Assembly (NCBI GenBank): GCA_024449915.1
Contig: JAMZAV010001845.1
Coordinates: 62,001-126,000, forward strand
Origin: Sweltsa coloradensis
Lineage: Eukaryota > Arthropoda > Insecta > Plecoptera > Chloroperlidae
Reading direction: 5' to 3'
Length of the DNA stretch: 64,000 bases
A model generated the notes under the pieces. The model did not search any database and had not been told where the DNA came from. It saw nothing but the letters and a program-made list of their open reading frames with translations. Made by a program: the position numbers and the translations under genes. Shown piece after piece: positions 43,268 to 52,383 of this stretch (the stretch's first letter is position 1; every line of letters starts with the position of its first letter).

Positions 43268-44131
43268 TTAGACGAGTGAGCGCAGCGAACGTAGTATAGC
43301 CGAGTATAGCCTATTCGATCGGGCATTGGCCGTGAGCTTTGTCTGTATGTCTGTCCGATCCCATACGGCCGAACGGCCAAATAGATTGAACTGAAATTTT
43401 AAACAGACCTCCATGACCAGGTTACTGAGAACTGCTAACAAAATGAGCACAATCCATTTCGATTTATACCTACAAGAAATAATAAACTGAAAAATAGACT
43501 GCCAATGTATAGAAATTTATTGAACTACAATGAGAAAAAATATTTTTTGTTTATTATTTACCTGGCTGTGAAATGCCGTGCTCATGCAAGGTCTATCGAA
43601 TGTTGAACGTCAAGGTACCCCCAAATTCCACTCGTAGATTGAGTAAACCTTGTAATATTTTCACGTATTTCTTACTGGCTATGATTTCCTTAGTATTGTC
43701 ACAGATGATGGACTACACTGCGTTTTATGCATTTCAAAACATGTTTAATAATTTTTAAAATACAATCCAGAAATTACAAAATCTTTTTCGACAATGGGAT
43801 TGAACCTACGTCTCCCACATTTCGGCTATAATTACGCCTTGGCCAACCAGACTAGGGAAACGCCAAAGTCGTTGTATGACGAGTGAGCGAGTAATGTGTT
43901 GAGTGCCCGGCAACATTTGCATATTTAGGTAAGTTTGATAATTATATTCGTATTAATAATAGGGTTTTAAAGTTTTGTTGGTGTAAGGGCACGTCAACTG
44001 TAAGGCCATAATGCGCCACTCTAGCCTTTGATAGGCTAGGGAGGCCGAAGGTAGGGGAAAAAAGTAATGTTACCGGGTACTCAACACATGGCTTACTCAC
44101 TCGTCTAACAACGACTTTGGTGTTTCCCTAG
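43268..44131 (+). mobile_element. Helentron-like composite inside the satellite
   Basis: It begins TTAGACGAGTGAGCGCAGCG and ends GACTTTGGTGTTTCCCTAG|TT. Comparison with intact units (TATCATTGAGTAGT at 45022) gives clean boundaries at a TT. From 43853 the sequence starts with the reverse of the family 3' end (CTAGGGAAACGCCAAAGTCG), so 43853-44131 is a unit with inverted ends of about 60 bp. A tRNA-like piece lies just left of it. Confidence 0.65.
43786..43850 (-). repeat. tRNA-derived SINE fragment
   Basis: The - strand has TCTGGTTGGCCAAGGCG (A-box/D-arm-like), then AGGTTCAATCCC (B box), then TTGTCGAAAAAG. The last word is also next to the tRNA-like pair at 36.9 kb. No complete cloverleaf. 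Confidence 0.35.
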
Positions 44132-45639
44132 TTGAGTAGTTCAGTTAGCTTGCAATACTTCTGGACAATCCCTGTTCTACCAAAGGCCTTACTAACTTGA
44201 CTCTTGCTTTGATGATTGATTTGCCCTTTTGCTCTGAAGTTCCTTGAAGAGTTTCATACATACACATATCTGAGCAAAGTTCACGGTTCAGGCCTTACTA
44301 TTGGAAGTATCGTAGAGTAGTACAGTAAGCTTGCGATACTTCTGGACAATCCCTGTTCTACCAAATACCTTACTAACTTGACTCTTGCTGTGATGATTGA
44401 TTTGCCCTTTTGCTCTGAAGTTCCTTGGGAAGAGTTTCATACACATATCTGAGCAAAGTCATGGTTCAGGCCTTTCTTTGGAAGTATCGTAGAATAGTAC
44501 AGTTAGCTTGCGATACTTCTGGACAATCCCTGTTCTACCAAAGACCTTACTAACTTGACTCTTGTTGTGATGACTGTTTTGCCCTTTTGCTCTGAAGTTC
44601 CTTGAAGAGTTTCATACATACACATATCTGAGCAAAGTTAACGGTTCAGGCCTTTCTTTGGAAGTATTATAGAGAGTACAGTTTGCTTGCGATACTTCTG
44701 GACAATCCCTGTTCTATCAAAGACCTTACTAACTTGACTCTTGCTGTGATGATTGATTTGCCCTTTTGCTCTGAAGTTCCTTGAAGAGTTTCATTCATAC
44801 ACATATCTGAGCAAAGTTCACGGTTCAGGCCTTACTATTGGAAGTATCGTAGAGTAGTACAGTAAGCTTGCGATACTTCTGGACAATCCCTGTTCTATCA
44901 AAGACCTTACTAACTTGACTCTTGCTGTGATGATTGATTTGCCCTTTTGCTCTGAAGTTTCTTGGGAAGAGTTTCATACACATATCTGAGCAAAGTTCAC
45001 AGTTCAGACCTTACTTTGGAAGTATCATTGAGTAGTACAGTTAGCTTGCAATACTTCTGGACAATCCCTGTTCTACCAAAGGCCTTACTAACTTGACTCT
45101 TGCTTTGATGATTGTTTTGCCCTTTTGCTCTGAAGTTCCTTGAAGAGTTTCATACATACACATATCTGAGCAAAGTTCATGGTTCAGGCCTTACTATTGG
45201 AAGTATCGTAGAGTAGTACAGTAAGCTTGCGATACTTCTGGACAATCCCTGTTCTACCAAAGGCCTTACTAACTTGACTCTTGCTGTGATGACTGTTTTA
45301 CCCTTTTGCTCAGAAGTTCCTTGAAGAGTTTCATACATACACATATCTGAGCAAAGTTAACGGTTCAGGCCTTTCTTTGGAATTATCATAGAGTAGTACA
45401 GTAAGCTTGCGATACTTCTGGACAATCCCTGTTCTACCACATTCCTTACTAACTTGACTATTGCTGTGATGACTGTTTTGCCCTTTTGCTCTAAAGTTTC
45501 TTGAAGAGTTTCATACATACACATATCTGAGCAAAGTCATGGTTCAGGCCTTTCTTTGGAAGTATCATAGAGTAGTACAGTTAGCTTGCAATACTTCCGG
45601 ACAATGCCTGTTCTACCAACTTAGGCCTTACTTTGGCCT

Positions 45640-46926
45640 TACTTTCCGATTGACATTGAAACGCATCGCTTAGCTACCTAATCTAACGGCTGATTTCTGG
45701 CACGCGACTACTCTATGGTAGGCCTACTTCCAATGTCAATCTGGCCATCAAATTCCAACTCACAACTTTCTCGTTGTTTCTCCCGTGAGTAGGGGAGTTT
45801 CACTCCCTGAAACTAATGGCGAGCTCTGGGTCATCGTGCGGGAACTTCCTCCTTACCTTTGACTACCTCCCTGACGGCGATAACAATGACAACACGGAAC
45901 GTATGATGACACAGACGAAGACGACCACGACGTGGGGGAACCCCTGCCCTCCTCATATGCTTGTGACTGGTTCTGACAAGCACATGCATGTCCACCCCTT
46001 GTCCCCCCGCAACTCCCCTTACTTTCCTCCCCTTGGAAAGAAGTATATAATATGGTGGTAACTCACACTTATAGAAATTGTTTTATCTTGGAGGCGCAAA
46101 TAATCTTAGCTGTTAAAGCCCCTAAAACTACTTATACTAATACAATGTCAATCGGCTACATTCGCTAAAATCTAGCGAAGCGTGCCGTTGATCAGCTTCT
46201 GAGCTAGCGATTCTAGCCAAGAAAAGGACCGCTTACCAGCCATCAACCACAAGAAATGACGGTTAGTTGTAATATTGTGTTCTATGTTATGCTCAAAAAT
46301 AACAATATTCTGCAGAATGTGTAACAAGCTCGTGAAAAATTATGTGTATTTTAAATACAGATACTATAATCACATAATAGAATTAAAATGCAATCTAAAT
46401 ACAATGGCTGATTTCATATCCAGCTACACATCACAATATTTTTGTTTAAAAGTGTTGGCAACAACAACAACAGCACAACTCGAGGAGTTGTCAATATTCA
46501 GCAGATGGTGCAGTGCACTTAATTGTAAGTCTAAAATAAATAGAACTCATCTTGACAGAGTGACTCGTTCATGTGTACTTGTAACCTTAGAGCATTACAG
46601 TTGACATTTGCGACAAACTATCTTAAACTCCCTCTTCAGCTGATAACAAAATTTCTCGCTCCTCCATTTTTACGTTACAGAAATCGAACTAAGCATATCT
46701 AGCTAACCTAGCTGCTGATTTCTGGCACACACACACACGACTAGTATTGCTTCCGTGACCAGCACTTGTCTGAACAACATGCAAACCGCCTTTACATTTT
46801 ACGCGGTATGCTAAACTTCTTTGCGACCTACAATCAAGTATCATATTGGCCCGAATATTGCACAAAATGTCTGTCAAGGCATGATCACATGATCTGTTAT
46901 TTTATTCATGAAATCCCATAAGGCTC
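45640..46926. other. Non-coding, with one unassigned short frame
   Basis: A frame at 45816-46061 (+, 81 codons, MASSGSSCGNFLLTFDYLPD) runs to a TGGTAACT that could be a splice donor, but no family is recognised. GCTGATTTCTGGCAC occurs twice (45686 and 46710). A lone transposon end is near 46845. Confidence 0.35.
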
Positions 46927-47204
46927 TGTTGTAGTTTAGCTTTTTAGGCAATTTTTAGTCAGGTTGTAGTAGGGTTTGTTGTAAAGAAAGAGCACTTCAT
47001 GATTAAATTACGAGAATATATTGAAGAACAAATACAAGGTATTACACGACATTTTCCAACGACAAAAAGAGGAGGCCGCCAACGGAATGTTGTTGTAACT
47101 GCGTAAGCTACATTTTAAAGACACAGCCTTGTAAAGGTAAAGGCATGGAGCAGAGGCGCTTCCTTTAAACACTTTAACTAGATGAGAGATATTGCTATAT
47201 CACA
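46927..47204 (-). repeat. 3' LTR of the copia element
   Basis: - strand TGTGATATAGCAATATCTC ... CTAAACTACAACA. It matches 51650-51925 apart from scattered changes. Confidence 0.85.
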
Positions 47205-47337
47205 ATACTCCCCCTCAATTTCACATCTCTTTACAAATAATGACTAAGTGCTAAACATGAATAGGCCTACAAGTTTAAAAAAAAAGAACTTAACATAATT
47301 AGCATGACGACAAGTCTTTACACTTGCTTCAACCAAG

Positions 47338-47838
47338 TTAATCCAAAGGTAGGATACCTAGACCAGTTCTCAATTTGTTGAATTGAACAGAAGATAATTC
47401 TTTAGTGAGTATGTCAGCCTTTTGCTTGTCACTCTTAAGATGAAGAACACTGATTTGATTTTGGGCAACTAGATCCTTGACAAAATGATATTTGACATCT
47501 ACATGCTTTTGCCTGGAACTATCTGATTTACTGAGCTGATGAATGCATGACATATTGTCCTCATATAACAAAATGGGTTCATCAGTTTTAACAAACACTT
47601 CTTTAAAACAAATTTTTAAGCCATACAAGTTCACATGCTGCAAGAGATAAAGCAATATACTCCGCTTCGGTAGATGAAAGCGCAACCACACTCTGTTTCC
47701 TGGTACTCCATGAAACAACTCCACCAAAAACTTCAAACAAATATCCTGAAGTAGATTTTCTATCTGCCTCATTGGCCCAGTCAGCATCAGCATAGCCAAC
47801 CAGTGCAGTTTGACTGTATTTAGGAAGAAACAGTCCAT
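47338..47838 (-). pseudogene. Copia pol: RNase H
   Basis: The C-terminal half of this frame reads LLYEDNMSCIHQLSKSDSSR, KHVDVKYHFVKDLV and LKSDKQKADILTKELSSVQF, the conserved end of copia RNase H. The first half is in the wrong phase: in the neighbouring frame GYADADWA and STEAEY are visible, so a frameshift lies near 47620. It is the natural 3' end of pol, about 130 bp before the 3' LTR. Confidence 0.85.
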
Positions 47839-47842
47839 AGCT

Positions 47843-48171
47843 TTGTTCGCCTGTCCAACACTTTACACTAGTGTAAGTCAGTGTAGACGAATGGCTGTTT
47901 TTTTGTGTCAGTGTAAGTCAGTGTAGTTAGTATGTGGTCGTTTTTTCTGTACCTTCAGTGTAGCACTAGTGCTGCCAGTGCTACCTAGATTACACTGGCT
48001 TTTTTGGTCGTGTAGGAGGAAACTACACTAAAAGTGTTGAGTGTGTTTTTTTGGGGGCCCAACACTCTGCACACTGACATACTTTTTCCCTTTTAAAAAA
48101 GAAGACTTCCGCCATACACTGCTCAGTGCACGTGTAAAACAGTGTAGCACTAGTGGTGGACAGGCGAACAA
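47843..48171. mobile_element. MITE with AGCT target duplication
   Basis: 329 bp, with perfect terminal inverted repeats TTGTTCGCCTGTCCA and TGGACAGGCGAACAA. The 4-bp AGCT stands at 47839-47842 and 48172-48175. The interior is full of CACTAGTG and GTGTAAGTCAGTGTAG words. Removing it plus one AGCT rejoins the copia pol frame. Its superfamily is not certain; 4-bp duplications occur in Sola and Chapaev. Confidence 0.85.
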
Positions 48172-48299
48172 AGCTCAAAATTGAGAGTGGCTTTCACATA
48201 CCTGAGTACTCGCTTTAGACCAACCCACTGGCGCTGAGTGGCATTTGTTTGATACCTGCTGTAAAAAAATTTACTGCACGCATAAATCAGGCCGTGTGG

Positions 48300-49693
48300 T
48301 TAGCATGGCAAACATAAGACACCCCACCAGCTCCGATAGGGTTTTAGTCCAACAATACAAGGACCCTCTGTTTCTCTAGGAGGATGTACTTCTAATGGAG
48401 TAGAAATAGGTTTTACAATTCTCCATTTCAAAACGCTTGAGAACACCCTTGAGATAACTTCGTTTGAAAGAAAGATACCATTATCGGTACGAGTGATCTT
48501 CATTCCCAGAAAATAACTTAGCACTCCCAGATCCTTGCAACGGAATGTGGACATGAGTTTTAACTTTACATCTTCCTTCATCTGACTGTTGTTTCCTGCT
48601 AGGATAATATCATCAACATACAGTAAAACATACAAAATATGGTCACCATCTTTCTTAACATAACATACAGACAGAGATCATTTTTACACTGCTTGAATCC
48701 TAAACCTTTTATAACTAGGAAAACGCTAAAGTCCCGCCGCGTTGATGGATGAGCTTTTTAAAAATTTAAGTTTGCATGGGATATCTTTACTTTTGCAAGT
48801 TCTTTGTTTTGCTGCCTATGCATTGTAGGTGATTGTTGTCAAGTTTCTTTTGTTACCTGTCAATTGGTATTATTTACCGTAAAAAACTTATATTAAAAGC
48901 TTTATTTCTATAGATTCTGGCTAACTATTTAAACTTTTTCTTTCAAAAGGTACTACTCATCAAAACCCTTTAAATTTGTCCATGTATAATATGAACGTTG
49001 TGCCTCACCCGTTTGGTCAGAATTGGCCCAAATGGCCAAAAAATATCGCACAAAAATCAAAAAACTTATATTAAAGCTTTATTTCTATAGATTCTGGCTA
49101 ACTTTTTCAACTTTTTCTTTCAAAAGGTACTACATCACCATAACCTTAATGTCCATTTTGTAAATGAATTTTGTAGCCCCCACCCGTTTGGTCAAAATTT
49201 GGCCCAATGTCACGAAAATATCGCACTAAAAATCGAAAAAAATCGAAAATACGATATTCATGGAAACATTTCTTCGATTGGTCCCCAAAAACAATCACCT
49301 CTAAGTTCAGAGATTTCGAAGGCCCTGTCAAATGTTCATCTAGATCGGATATGCCGTTTGCCTGGTAGAGAGTTAACAAACAGACAGAAAAACAAACAAC
49401 AAAAAAAAAAAAAAAAAAAACACCCGAGCTAAATTTTTTGGGGGTCAGTGAAATTGAAGTCTTCGCTTTGCTCATCCAAAAACATCAAATTTTTCATTCC
49501 AGGCTCGTGGCGCCTGTTTTAGTCCATACAATGACTTGTTTAATTTACACACACGAGAAGTCCCATCATCATCTACACCTTGAGGCTGCTTCATGAATAT
49601 CTCCTCCTGCAAGTTACCATTTAGAAAAGCATTGTTTACATCTAGTTGTTCACAATGGAGATTTTTAGCATTAGCAACAGTAACAGAACTCAA
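48300..49693 (-). pseudogene. Copia pol: reverse transcriptase (split)
   Basis: 49693-49480 carries [20 protein letters not shown] and [20 protein letters not shown]. After the Helentron-like insertion the gene resumes at about 48714 with GFKQCKND-like codons. 48635-48300 then carries YVLLYVDDIILAGNNSQ (YVDD active site) and LGVLSYFLGMKITRT. The insertion sits in a run of T codons. The frame is lost again in places. The RT is otherwise typical copia. Confidence 0.85.
48715..49479 (-). mobile_element. Helentron-like element, copy 3, in copia RT
   Basis: On the - strand it starts TTGGATGAGCAAAGCGAAG and ends GACTTTAGCGTTTTCCTAG|TT. The copia codons on both sides show that the target was a T run. 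A T/G-rich microsatellite (about 49388-49420), a tandemly repeated core (ATAAAGCTTTAATATAAG and CCAAACGGGTG twice) and the short inverted GGATGAGC/GCTCATCC fit DINE-1-type architecture. Confidence 0.65.
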
Positions 49694-50103
49694 AGGGGGT
49701 TGTTAGTCTAGCTACGGGGCATAGGTTTCTGTATAGTCAAAACCCTTTTGTTGACTGCAGCCCTTTACCACTAACCGGGCTTTATATTTCTGAATTGACC
49801 CTTTTCTGAACCCCTCTTAACTTTAAATCCCCTTATTGCTTATGGCTTTTCTCACACAGTCCATGTATTATTTCCCTTAAGGGCATCGAGTTCTTCCACT
49901 ACCGCAGCATTCCAAAAGTCTTCGTCATCTCTTTCCGGGATATCTTCATACACCTGTGAACATCGTCTACAAATGTTTCAGCACTAAGTGCAAATACTAC
50001 AATATCTTCCCCGACATGAAACCCTTCAGATGGGTTGGAAGGTTCCTCCGTCGGGTGCTGCGACGAGGGGCAGCTTCTTGATTCTTGGAAATGTCTTCAT
50101 CCG

Positions 50104-50902
50104 TCACTTCTTCCTTGTTTCGGATGGATCAGCATTCTTGTCAGATGTTGGTCGCAGGTCGTTAAAACTCTTCATCCCAGTCTGCTGTTTCTCTGTGTAC
50201 TGCCGACTTGAACTCGTTGAATGTAATATCTCTTCCCCAGAACTTTCGTTGCTCGGACACCAGAGCCTGTACCCATTCTGGCAGTATCCCACCATGTAGC
50301 ACTTAACAGCCCCTTGGTCCAAATTTCCACTTACACAGCCCTTTTGGGGGGGTGCAGATATGCCACACACCCAAAAACCTTGGATTTTCTTTACATCTGG
50401 ACGCTTTCCATACCACATTTCAGCTGGCACTTTGTTTTCATTGCTGAAGTAGGAACCCTGTTTGATGATATAGGTAGCAGCTAAGACTGCTTCAGTCCAC
50501 GATTCTTGTCGAGTCCAGACTCCAGAAACATACACCTGGCCTTCTCTGCGATAGTGCGATTCATCCTCTCGGGGACGCCATTTTGTTGAGGGTGTCCCTT
50601 ATCGTACACTCATACTGGAATACCTTTTTACTCAAAAAACATCTTCATTTCATCACTTAAATACTTGTGCCCCTGTCACATCTGAAGCGACTAATCGGGA
50701 GATTAAAGTGGGCTGTGGCCATGGCTTCATAGGCCTTGAAGAAATTGAACGTCTCCGATTTTTCTGCCATGCAAAAAACCACAGTGAAATGTGGTAAAAA
50801 CGTCCCAAAAGCATCGTCAGCAGAGAACATACCTTTTCGAGTTTCCCGGAGGTTACATTTTGGTCCCATTACATCGCTATGAATCAGCTCCAGAGGGCTC
50901 AT
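50104..50902 (-). pseudogene. Copia pol: integrase
   Basis: 50902-50657 reads PLELIHSDVMGPKCNLRET, EKSETFNFFKAYEAMATAHF and ISRFRCDRG (the first and second Asp regions of the copia integrase). 50535-50104 carries ESWTEAVLAATYIIKQ and NKVPAEMWYGKRPDVKKIQ (C-terminal part) and continues with GNLDQGAVKCYMVGYCQNGYR. The piece between them, about 50656-50536, has stops and holds the third acidic region in eroded form. Confidence 0.85.
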
Positions 50903-50989
50903 GTTCTGGGTCGTTCCTGATTATGGGGAAGTCCTGGTTTGTTTCCCTGCCAGACATATTTCACATATCGTCTGTTCGGATGCAGCTTT

Positions 50990-51397
50990 CTTTCAATCCA
51001 TGCCATCTACTAATGTTCCATTTTCTCCAGGTTTGTCTTGCCAATGTGACCTAGCCTTCTGTGCCAGAGTTTTTTCATCTGTTTGGGTAAGGTTTGCTAC
51101 TGCTGACCCGGTAGGCCTAACTAGCTCACACCAAGCTCATACAATTTTTCAGTGCGAACAGCTACAGCAACATCTGTACTTTTATGTTTATAAAGGCCTT
51201 TCCATTTGCAAATACAATAACAAATCCACCCACCTCTAACTTTCTTACTGAAAGTAGGTTTGATTCTAGGTCTGGTACTAGAAGTACATCATTTATTTTG
51301 ATTTCATATGACTTTCCACCAACATGTGTCTTAACAATCATATAACCATAACTTTCTGCTGTAACTGTGGCTCCAGACTTAGCTACTTTAATTTTAA
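50990..51397 (-). pseudogene. Copia pol: protease end and gag-pre-integrase
   Basis: YEIKINDVLLVPDLESNLLS and VRKLEVGGFVIVF are the usual end of copia protease. KLWHRRLGHIGKTNLEKME, in a neighbouring phase, is the His half of the pre-integrase zinc domain. The protease Asp itself is lost upstream at the junction with the repeat at 51398. Confidence 0.8.
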
Positions 51398-51480
51398 TGG
51401 GTTTAAATAAATAAATAAATAAATTTTTATTTAGAGTCTACCCACTCAGTTATATAACTGAGCATTATTATTATTATTAT
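51398..51480. repeat. LINE/SINE 3' tail inserted in copia gag
   Basis: An (TAAA)n tract, then TAGAGTCTACCCACTCAG, then CAGTTATATAACTG (a palindrome) and an ATT run. The same sequence occurs in the other orientation at 59085-59145, so it is the 3' end of a dispersed element. Confidence 0.6.
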
Positions 51481-51538
51481 TATAGTTGGATCCATCGAAC
51501 AGCGGCACTTTAAATCTTTCTTCTTCGTTTGTAGCCAT
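51481..51538 (-). pseudogene. Copia gag, first codons
   Basis: From ATG 51538 the frame gives MATNEEERFKVPLFDGSNY, the classic start of copia Gag, then an Asn run and the inserted repeat. The rest of gag is deleted. Confidence 0.75.
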
Positions 51539-51634
51539 GATAGGCCCTAGGCCTAGCAGTCGTCTAGCTCACGAACACGTGCAAAAACTAACCTCTAACA
51601 CTACTACACTAACCTTTACGCCTATTTCCGGCGA

Positions 51635-51649
51635 GCTGGACCCATAACC
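51635..51649 (-). other. Primer-binding site, internal tRNA-iMet
   Basis: The - strand GGTTATGGGTCCAGC abuts the 5' LTR. It is complementary, with one mismatch, to the anticodon arm CTGGGCCCATAACC of initiator tRNA-Met. Drosophila copia also uses a half-tRNA primer of this kind. Confidence 0.75.
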
Positions 51650-51925
51650 TGTTGTAGTTTAGCTTTTTAGGCAATTTTCAGTCAGGTTGTAGTAGGGTTT
51701 GTTGTAAAGAAAGAGCACTTCATGATTAAATTACGAGAATATATTGAAGAACAAATACAAGGTATTACACGACATTTTCCAACGACAAAAAGAGGAGGCC
51801 GCCAACGGAATGTTGTTGTAACAACGTAAGCTACATTTTAAAGACACAGCCTTGTAAAGGTAAAGGCATGGAGGGAGAGGCGTTCCTTTAAACACTTTAA
51901 ATAGATGAGAGATTGCTATATCACA
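51650..51925 (-). repeat. 5' LTR of the copia element
   Basis: 276 bp. It ends ACTACAACA next to the primer site. Confidence 0.85.
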
Positions 51926-52383
51926 ATACTCTTCACAATTCACATACAACTTATAATATTACAAGTCTTGAAGTTGTTCACTTTATGTGATATTATGATC
52001 AAGAAGTTACAGCATGCAGAATGGATAAATGCCCCTCAATCGGGATTATAACGTGACTCGTCGAACCCTCACCTTAACCAACTTGGCTCTTATTATTTTA
52101 TTGGATGTATTTCATACAAAATCGGTCCCAAAACCGGAGCTAACATGTTGTACGGACTTACGTCAAGTACTTTCATGTGTACCTATATTACATATCTACA
52201 TTATTACTTTTTCTTAACTCTAACTAAAATAAGTCATTTATAATATAGTTTGTAGATGTTTTCTTTCTGCTGTGTACGGTCGTGGCCGATTTCTTGTTGC
52301 CATCCTAGCATTTGCTCTTTGGACTATGGGAAACACGAAAACCATGTCAGGGTGAAGCTGTCTCGGAATCTCAAGTATCATTC
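51926..52383. other. Non-coding, nothing recognised
   Basis: AT-rich spacer between the copia 5' LTR and the stop codon of the next LINE. The short ORF at 52029-52217 is not supported. Confidence 0.4.

Larger units (their letters stand above)
42577..45625 (+). repeat. Satellite array, about 180-bp unit
   Basis: About 13 units carry ACTTCTGGACAATCCCTGTT, then CCTTACTAACTTGACTCTTG, TTTGCCCTTTTGCTCTGAAG, CATATCTGAGCAAAGT, TTCAGGCCTTACTTTGGAAG and GAGTAGTACAGTTAGCTTGC. Unit starts are near 42583, 42752, 42939, 43119, 44158, 44339, 44515, 44694, 44876, 45053, 45235, 45417 and 45595. One transposon splits the array at 43268. No coding. Confidence 0.95.
46927..51925 (-). mobile_element. Ty1/copia retrotransposon, interrupted
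   Basis: LTRs of about 277 bp lie at 46927-47204 (3') and 51650-51925 (5'), nearly identical. A half-tRNA primer site follows the 5' LTR and a purine-rich GAGGGGGAGT precedes the 3' LTR. The order gag, protease, integrase, RT, RNase H is that of copia. Most of gag is lost, the pol is frameshifted, and two other elements sit inside (47843-48171 and 48715-49479). No matching target duplication was found. Confidence 0.85.

Noticed and set aside
42577..45625. Possible CRISPR-like array
   Set aside because: Units are about 180 bp and contiguous without spacers; this is a satellite in an animal genome.
45816..46061. 81-codon + strand ORF ending near a splice-donor-like TGGTAACT
   Set aside because: No recognisable family and no acceptor; kept only as an unassigned frame in the spacer entry.
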